This document shows positions 59,683 to 64,000 of a stretch of 64,000 bases of DNA, piece by piece. Below the pieces are notes generated by a model. The model did no database searches. It saw only the letters and a list, made by a program, of their open reading frames with translations, and was not told where the DNA came from. The stretch is from contig NZ_MECL01000007.1 in NCBI RefSeq assembly GCF_014596445.1, positions 1 to 64,000 on the forward strand. The letters are read 5' to 3'. The translations under genes were made by a program, and so were the position numbers. Source of the DNA: Streptomyces sp. CBMA29 (GTDB taxonomy: Bacteria > Actinomycetota > Actinomycetes > Streptomycetales > Streptomycetaceae). How positions within the stretch are numbered: position 1 is the stretch's first letter; every line of letters begins with the position of its first letter.

Positions 59683-61305
59683 ATGCCCCGTGGCACAGCA
59701 GGAACCGGCCGGGTGATGGCGCAGATCGCCATGGTGATGAACCTCGACAAGTGCATCGGGTGCCACACCTGTTCCGTCACCTGCAAGCAGACCTGGACCA
59801 ACCGCTCCGGCATGGAATACGTCTGGTTCAACAACGTCGAGACCCGGCCAGGACTCGGCTACCCGCGCCGCTTCGAGGACCAGGACAAATGGCGCGGCGG
59901 CTGGAAGCTCAACCGGCGCGGCCGACTCCAACTCCGCCAGGGCGGGCGGCTGTTCAAGATGGCCTCGATCTTCGCCAACCCTGTGCAGCCGGTGATCAAG
60001 GACTACTACGAGCCCTGGACGTACGACTACCGCAATCTGACCAACGCCCCGCTGGGCGAGGACTATCCGGTGGCCGAACCGCGCTCGCTCATCACCGGCA
60101 AGCCCATGAAGATCGAATGGTCGCCCAACTGGGACGACGACCTCGGCGGCGCCCCGGAGCTCGCCCCGCGCGACCCCAACGTGGAGAAGATGCGCGCCGA
60201 GGTCGGCGAGCGGATCCGCTTCAGCTTCGAGCAGACCTTCATGTTCTACCTGCCGCGCATCTGCGAACACTGCCTCAACCCGGCCTGCGCGGCGGCCTGT
60301 CCGTCCGGCGCGATCTACAAGCGCGCCGAGGACGGCATCGTCCTGGTCGACCAGGACCGGTGCAGGGGCTGGCGGCAGTGCGTGACCGGCTGCCCGTACA
60401 AGAAGATCTACTTCAACCACCGCACCGGCAAGGCCGAGAAGTGCACCTTCTGCTACCCGCGCGTCGAGGTCGGCCTGCCCACCGTCTGCTCCGAGACCTG
60501 CGTCGGCCGCCTCCGCTATCTCGGGGTGGTCCTCTACGACGCGGACAAGGTCACCGCCGCCGCCTCGGTGAAGGACGACAAGGACCTGTACGAGGCCCAG
60601 TTGGGTCTCTTCCTCGACCCGGAGGACCCCGAGGTGCGGCGGGCCGCCGAGCGCGACGGCATCGCCCACGACTGGATCGAGGCCGCCCGCCGCTCCCCGG
60701 TGCACGCCCTGATCAGCACCTACAAGGTGGCGCTGCCGCTGCACCCGGAGTACCGCACCATGCCCATGGTCTGGTACATCCCGCCGCTGTCGCCCGTCGT
60801 CGAGGCCGTCAGCGACAGCGGCCACGACGGCGAGGACGCGGGCAATCTCTTCGGCGCCATCGACGCGCTGCGCATCCCGCTGGAGTACCTCGCCGAACTG
60901 TTCACCGCGGGTGACACCGCACCCGTCAAGGCGTCGCTCGGCAAGCTGGCCGCGATGCGCTCCCACATGCGCGACATCAACCTCGGCCGTACGCCGGACG
61001 GTTCGGCGGCCGAAGCGGTCGGCATGACGGGAGATCAGATCCAGGAGATGTTCCATCTGCTGGCCGTCGCCAAATACGAGGACCGGTACGTCATCCCCAC
61101 CGCCGCCCAGGCCGACGCGCGACGGCTGGAGGAGTCGGCGCTGCCCGACGGTTGCAGCCTCGACTACGAGGACGGCCCCGGCATGGGTGCGGACGGCCCC
61201 TTCGGCGCCGACTCCGGCCGGACATCGCTGCCCCTGGTCACCATCGAGAGCTTCCACGCCGCCCGCAGCAGGCAGAACGCCGACGAGGAAGAGCCGATGC
61301 CGTGA
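59683..61305 (+). CDS. narH: Respiratory nitrate reductase beta subunit
   Basis: A 540-residue iron-sulphur protein that passes electrons from NarI to NarG. Four Cys clusters are visible: CIGCHTCSVTC near residue 20, CEHCLNPACAAAC, CRGWRQCVTGC (Trp in place of a Cys, the usual [3Fe-4S] site) and CTFCYPRVEVGLPTVCSETC. The ATG follows narG by one base and has GGAG 7 nt upstream; an internal Met at 59716 is less likely. The C-terminal 30 residues are a longer tail typical of actinobacterial NarH. Confidence 0.97.
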   Translation: MPRGTAGTGRVMAQIAMVMNLDKCIGCHTCSVTCKQTWTNRSGMEYVWFNNVETRPGLGYPRRFEDQDKWRGGWKLNRRGRLQLRQGGRLFKMASIFANPVQPVIKDYYEPWTYDYRNLTNAPLGEDYPVAEPRSLITGKPMKIEWSPNWDDDLGGAPELAPRDPNVEKMRAEVGERIRFSFEQTFMFYLPRICEHCLNPACAAACPSGAIYKRAEDGIVLVDQDRCRGWRQCVTGCPYKKIYFNHRTGKAEKCTFCYPRVEVGLPTVCSETCVGRLRYLGVVLYDADKVTAAASVKDDKDLYEAQLGLFLDPEDPEVRRAAERDGIAHDWIEAARRSPVHALISTYKVALPLHPEYRTMPMVWYIPPLSPVVEAVSDSGHDGEDAGNLFGAIDALRIPLEYLAELFTAGDTAPVKASLGKLAAMRSHMRDINLGRTPDGSAAEAVGMTGDQIQEMFHLLAVAKYEDRYVIPTAAQADARRLEESALPDGCSLDYEDGPGMGADGPFGADSGRTSLPLVTIESFHAARSRQNADEEEPMP

Positions 61306-62009
61306 GATCAGGACACGCGAAGACCGAACCCGTGAGGGCCGCGTCCACAACCGCCGCCGCCCCCAGTGACAAGCCGTCGCCGGCCACCGACACCGCCGTC
61401 CTCCACCAGGCCGCCGCCCACTGCCTGGCCTACCCCGACGCCGACTTCCGCACCGCGCTGCCCCTGCTGCGCCGAGCGGTCGACGGGGTACGGCACCAAG
61501 CCGCCGTACCTCTGCGGGACTTCACCGCGTACGCGGCGGGAGAGTCCGCGGCGGCCCTGGCCGCCCACTACGTCGAGACCTTCGACTTCACCAACCGGCA
61601 CAGCCTGCACCTGAGTTGGTGGACCGACGGCGACACCCGGCGCCGCGGCCGCTCGCTGCTCCGCTTCAAGGACGCCTACCGCGCGCACGGCCTGGAGCAC
61701 GCGGGCGAGGACCTGCCGGACTTCCTGCCCGCCGTCCTGGAATTCGCCGCGGCCACCGGCTCCGACGCGCTGCTGCGCGAACACCGCCCCGCCCTGGAGC
61801 TGTTGCGGCTCGCGCTCACCGAACGCGCCACCCCGTACGCGCGGGTCCTCGACTCGGTCTGCGCGACCCTGCCCGGCGCCTCGCCCGCCGACCGCGCCGC
61901 CGCCCACGCGCTGGCCCGCGGCGGCCCGCCCCGCGAGGAGGTCGGCCTGGAGGCCGCCGCCTACGGGCACCTCGGCCTGCTTCCCGTCCTGACCGGAGAC
62001 CAGCGATGA
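61302..62009 (+). CDS. narJ: Nitrate reductase assembly chaperone
   Basis: A 235-residue TorD/NarJ-family chaperone needed for molybdenum cofactor insertion into NarG; not part of the final enzyme. It is all-helical, with the family region AAHYVETFDFTNRHSLHLSWWTDGDTRRRG, quoted in two parts: YVETFDFTNRHSLHL and the following WWTDGDTRRRG. GTG 61302 overlaps the narH stop in a GTGA junction with GAGGAAGAG upstream; GTG 61332 is an alternative. Its stop overlaps the narI ATG. Confidence 0.93.
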   Translation: MRSGHAKTEPVRAASTTAAAPSDKPSPATDTAVLHQAAAHCLAYPDADFRTALPLLRRAVDGVRHQAAVPLRDFTAYAAGESAAALAAHYVETFDFTNRHSLHLSWWTDGDTRRRGRSLLRFKDAYRAHGLEHAGEDLPDFLPAVLEFAAATGSDALLREHRPALELLRLALTERATPYARVLDSVCATLPGASPADRAAAHALARGGPPREEVGLEAAAYGHLGLLPVLTGDQR

Positions 62010-62731
62010 ACACCTTCCTGTGGGGCGTCCTGCCCTACGTCGCCTTCGTCCTGCTCGTGTCCGGACTCGTCTGGCGGCACCGCTACGACGCGTTCGGCTG
62101 GACCACGCGCTCCTCGGAGGTCTACGAGTCGCGGCTGCTGAACATCGCCTCGCCGGTGTTCCACTACGGCATCCTCTTCGTCCTCGTCGGCCATCTGACG
62201 GGCCTGTTCGTCCCCGCGTCCTGGACCGACGCCATCGGGATCAAGGAGCACGCCTACCACCTGCTGTCGCTGTTCGGCGGCTGCGCCGCCGGGCTCCTCG
62301 CCGTCGCCGGGATCGGCATGCTCCTCTACCGCCGTCGCACCAACGCCGCGGTCTTCCGCGCCACGACCCGCAACGACAAGCTGATGTACGTGGTGCTGCT
62401 CGCCGCGATCGTGATGGGCCTGACCGCCAAACTCATGCACTCCGACCTCAGCGGCGGCTACGACTACCGCACCACCATCGCGCCCTGGGCCCGCAGCCTG
62501 TTCACGCTCCGCCCCAGGACCGGCCTGTGGGACGGCGTCCCGGTGGCGTACGAGATCCACGCGGTGATCGGCATGGTGCTCATCGCGCTGGTCCCCTTCA
62601 CCCGCCTGGTGCACATGTTCAGCGCGCCCGTGCAGTACTTCTTCCGCCCCTACATCGTCTACCGCAGCCGCGACCCCGAGGAGCCGGCCGGTGCCGCGCC
62701 GCGCCGCGGATGGGAACGCGTTGACTACTGA
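62006..62731 (+). CDS. narI: Nitrate reductase gamma subunit (cytochrome b)
   Basis: A 241-residue quinol-oxidising membrane protein with five helices. Haem-binding His candidates are in SPVFHYGI, VGHLTG, EIHAVIG and RLVHMFS, matching the bis-His haem pairs of NarI. It anchors NarGH to the membrane and feeds electrons from menaquinol. ATG 62006 overlaps the narJ stop (ATGA). The last 20 residues are hydrophilic and overlap the following gene. Confidence 0.95.
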   Translation: MNTFLWGVLPYVAFVLLVSGLVWRHRYDAFGWTTRSSEVYESRLLNIASPVFHYGILFVLVGHLTGLFVPASWTDAIGIKEHAYHLLSLFGGCAAGLLAVAGIGMLLYRRRTNAAVFRATTRNDKLMYVVLLAAIVMGLTAKLMHSDLSGGYDYRTTIAPWARSLFTLRPRTGLWDGVPVAYEIHAVIGMVLIALVPFTRLVHMFSAPVQYFFRPYIVYRSRDPEEPAGAAPRRGWERVDY

Positions 62732-63704
62732 GCGGACCACGCGGAAGGGGCCCGCGCCGCACGCGCCCGGCACCGGCTGGCCCGTCGTCCCCCCGGCGGC
62801 CGGAGCCGTCGTCATGGCGACCGGCATCATCTCGGTGGGATTCCGCCTCACCGGCTACGCCACGCTCTCCGCGATCACGCTCGCCGTCGCGGCGGCCGTG
62901 TGGGTATGGCTGGCCGGGACCTTCGCGGTGACGCTGCTGCGCGACCGGGCGCGTTGGCAGGCGCAGTCGGCCAACCCGCCGGCGCTCACCGCCGTCGCGG
63001 CGACCTGCGTGCTCGGCACCCGGCTGTCCCTGTCGGGCTACCGGACCACGGCATACGTACTGCTGACGGTCGCCGTCGTCGTATGGCCCTGGCTGCTGGT
63101 GTCGGTCATGAGGCACTGGAAACGGCCGGTGCCGGGCGCCGCCTTCCTGGTCTGCGTCGCCACCCAGGGCCTCGCCGTCCTCGCGGGCACCCTCGAACTG
63201 GCGGGCGGCCCCGACTGGCTGGGCCGGGCCGCCCTCGTCGTCTTCCTCCTGGGAATCGTGCTGTACGGCGAGGCGCTGATCCGCTTCGACTTCCGGCAGC
63301 TGCTGACCGGCGCGGGCGATCAGTGGATCGCCGCGGGGGCGCTGGCGATCTCGGCGCTGGCCGGTTCCAAACTGACCGCCTCCCCGTTGTGGTCGGGCGG
63401 TGCGCACAGCGCGCTGCGGGTCGCCACCCTGATCCTGCTGGGCCTCGACTTCGCCGGATACGCGGTCCTGGTGGTCTGTGAATTCGTCCGCCCCCGGCCG
63501 CGCTACGACATCCGCCGCTGGTCGACGGTCTTCCCGCTGGGCATGACGGCGGTGGCGGCCCTGTCCACCTCGGCCGCCGCGCACCTGCCCGGACTGCACG
63601 GACCCGGCACCGTACTGCTGTGGATCTCCGCCGCCGCCTGGCTGCTCACGCTGCTCGGCCTCGGACGCGTCCTCGCCCGTACCGCCGCCGACGCCCGGGT
63701 CTGA
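62691..63704 (+). CDS. TDT-family (TehA/SLAC1-like) membrane transporter
   Basis: A 337-residue protein with about ten membrane helices. GAVVMATGIISVGFRL in the first helix and RRWSTVFPLGMTAVAAL near the end fit the tellurite-resistance/dicarboxylate transporter superfamily, which includes the SLAC1 anion channels. GTG 62691 has GAGGAG 7 nt upstream and overlaps narI by 41 bp; TTG 62721 is the alternative. No NarK gene is present, so this gene takes the usual place of a nitrate/nitrite carrier. An anion role in nitrate respiration is inference; C4-dicarboxylate or sulphite export is possible. Confidence 0.85.
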   Translation: MPRRAADGNALTTERTTRKGPAPHAPGTGWPVVPPAAGAVVMATGIISVGFRLTGYATLSAITLAVAAAVWVWLAGTFAVTLLRDRARWQAQSANPPALTAVAATCVLGTRLSLSGYRTTAYVLLTVAVVVWPWLLVSVMRHWKRPVPGAAFLVCVATQGLAVLAGTLELAGGPDWLGRAALVVFLLGIVLYGEALIRFDFRQLLTGAGDQWIAAGALAISALAGSKLTASPLWSGGAHSALRVATLILLGLDFAGYAVLVVCEFVRPRPRYDIRRWSTVFPLGMTAVAALSTSAAAHLPGLHGPGTVLLWISAAAWLLTLLGLGRVLARTAADARV

Positions 63705-63856
63705 GGGGGGTTCCTCACGACGCGACGCGCACGCCGTGGGCCTTTGCTTACGCTTTACTTCGCCTTTGCCACCCCACGGGGCCTCCCGCCGTTCACCCGC
63801 GCTGCCCAGACTCGCCGCGTCCTACGCGTACATCCTGTCGTCAGCGGGAGCTGAAT

Positions 63857-64000
63857 ATGAGCCACGGCCACAGCCACGGTCACCAGCACGGGCCCCACGA
63901 TCACGCGCACGGCGGTCACACCGACGGCGGTTCGCTGCCTCCCGCCCTCGACACCTCGGTACCGGACGAGGAGTTGACGCCCAGTCAGCTCTCGCGGCGC
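63857..64000 (+). CDS. His-rich secreted protein, N-terminal fragment
   Basis: Only 48 codons lie in the window. The protein begins MSHGHSHGHQHGPHDHAHGG, a His/Gly-rich probable metal-binding stretch, then LPPALDTSVPDEELTPSQLS and an Arg pair at the edge, the usual beginning of a Tat signal. GGGAG lies 6 nt before the ATG. A Tat-exported enzyme with a metal-binding prefix is likely; its domain lies beyond the window. Confidence 0.7.
   Translation, partial: MSHGHSHGHQHGPHDHAHGGHTDGGSLPPALDTSVPDEELTPSQLSRR

Overview
The window looks like an accessory part of a Streptomyces-type actinomycete chromosome. GC and third-position GC are very high, GTG/TTG starts and 4-bp ATGA/GTGA overlaps are common, and many secreted proteins carry Tat-like or long Ala-rich signals. 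It also carries the streptomycete HTH/DUF397/HATPase trio, and a Zur-type box lies in front of zinc-independent S14/L28 paralogues. No rRNA, tRNA, CRISPR array, insertion sequence or phage gene was recognised. All gene calls come from reading the sequence; no database search was possible.

Layout. 1-2.9 kb: the tail of an unknown gene, a GH4 glycosidase and two small unknown genes. 3.2-9.4 kb: an iron-box promoter drives a four-gene operon (ATP-grasp ligase, two IucA/IucC synthetases, SbnH-like PLP decarboxylase) that should make an NRPS-independent siderophore; no exporter or precursor genes are attached. 9.5-18.1 kb: a secreted GH78-like rhamnosidase, then a sugar ABC importer plus cytoplasmic GH3 glycosidase operon resembling the bxlEFGA xylo-oligosaccharide systems, with a palindromic operator between its promoter and first start codon.

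18.2-27.7 kb: an unusual set made of a class II aldolase-family protein, a Pch2/TRIP13-like AAA+ ATPase, a gentisate-dioxygenase-like bicupin, a one-polypeptide two-domain ABC permease with ATPase and two paralogous binding lipoproteins, and divergently an orphan TctC-type binding lipoprotein. A FadR/GntR-type operator lies in the divergent spacer. The set reads best as uptake and breakdown of an organic acid, perhaps an aromatic carboxylate, and is the best candidate here for an undescribed system.

27.9-37.4 kb: a small surface protein and a sortase, an oleate hydratase, a MarR/MFS pair, a Nudix-like protein, rpsN/rpmB paralogues, then a DUF574-type methyltransferase, DUF397 protein, XRE regulator and divergent HATPase. 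37.5-42.1 kb: two large paralogous secreted Ig/IPT-like repeat proteins and a small secreted protein. 42.2-55.4 kb: an RpiR regulator, an M20 amidohydrolase, a large secreted discoidin protein, a P-loop kinase whose start codon lies in a hairpin, a secreted metallophosphoesterase with a LamG-like domain, a threonine dehydratase-like enzyme and a secreted GH31. The discoidin and GH31 genes share almost the same LacI-type operator and are probably co-regulated.

56.0-63.7 kb: narGHJI encoding a complete membrane-bound nitrate reductase, directly followed by an overlapping TehA/SLAC1-family gene in the place where a NarK transporter might be expected. The window ends inside a His-rich secreted protein. 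Most convergent gene pairs are separated by strong GC-rich hairpins, the most striking being a perfect 22-bp stem at 44817-44866.
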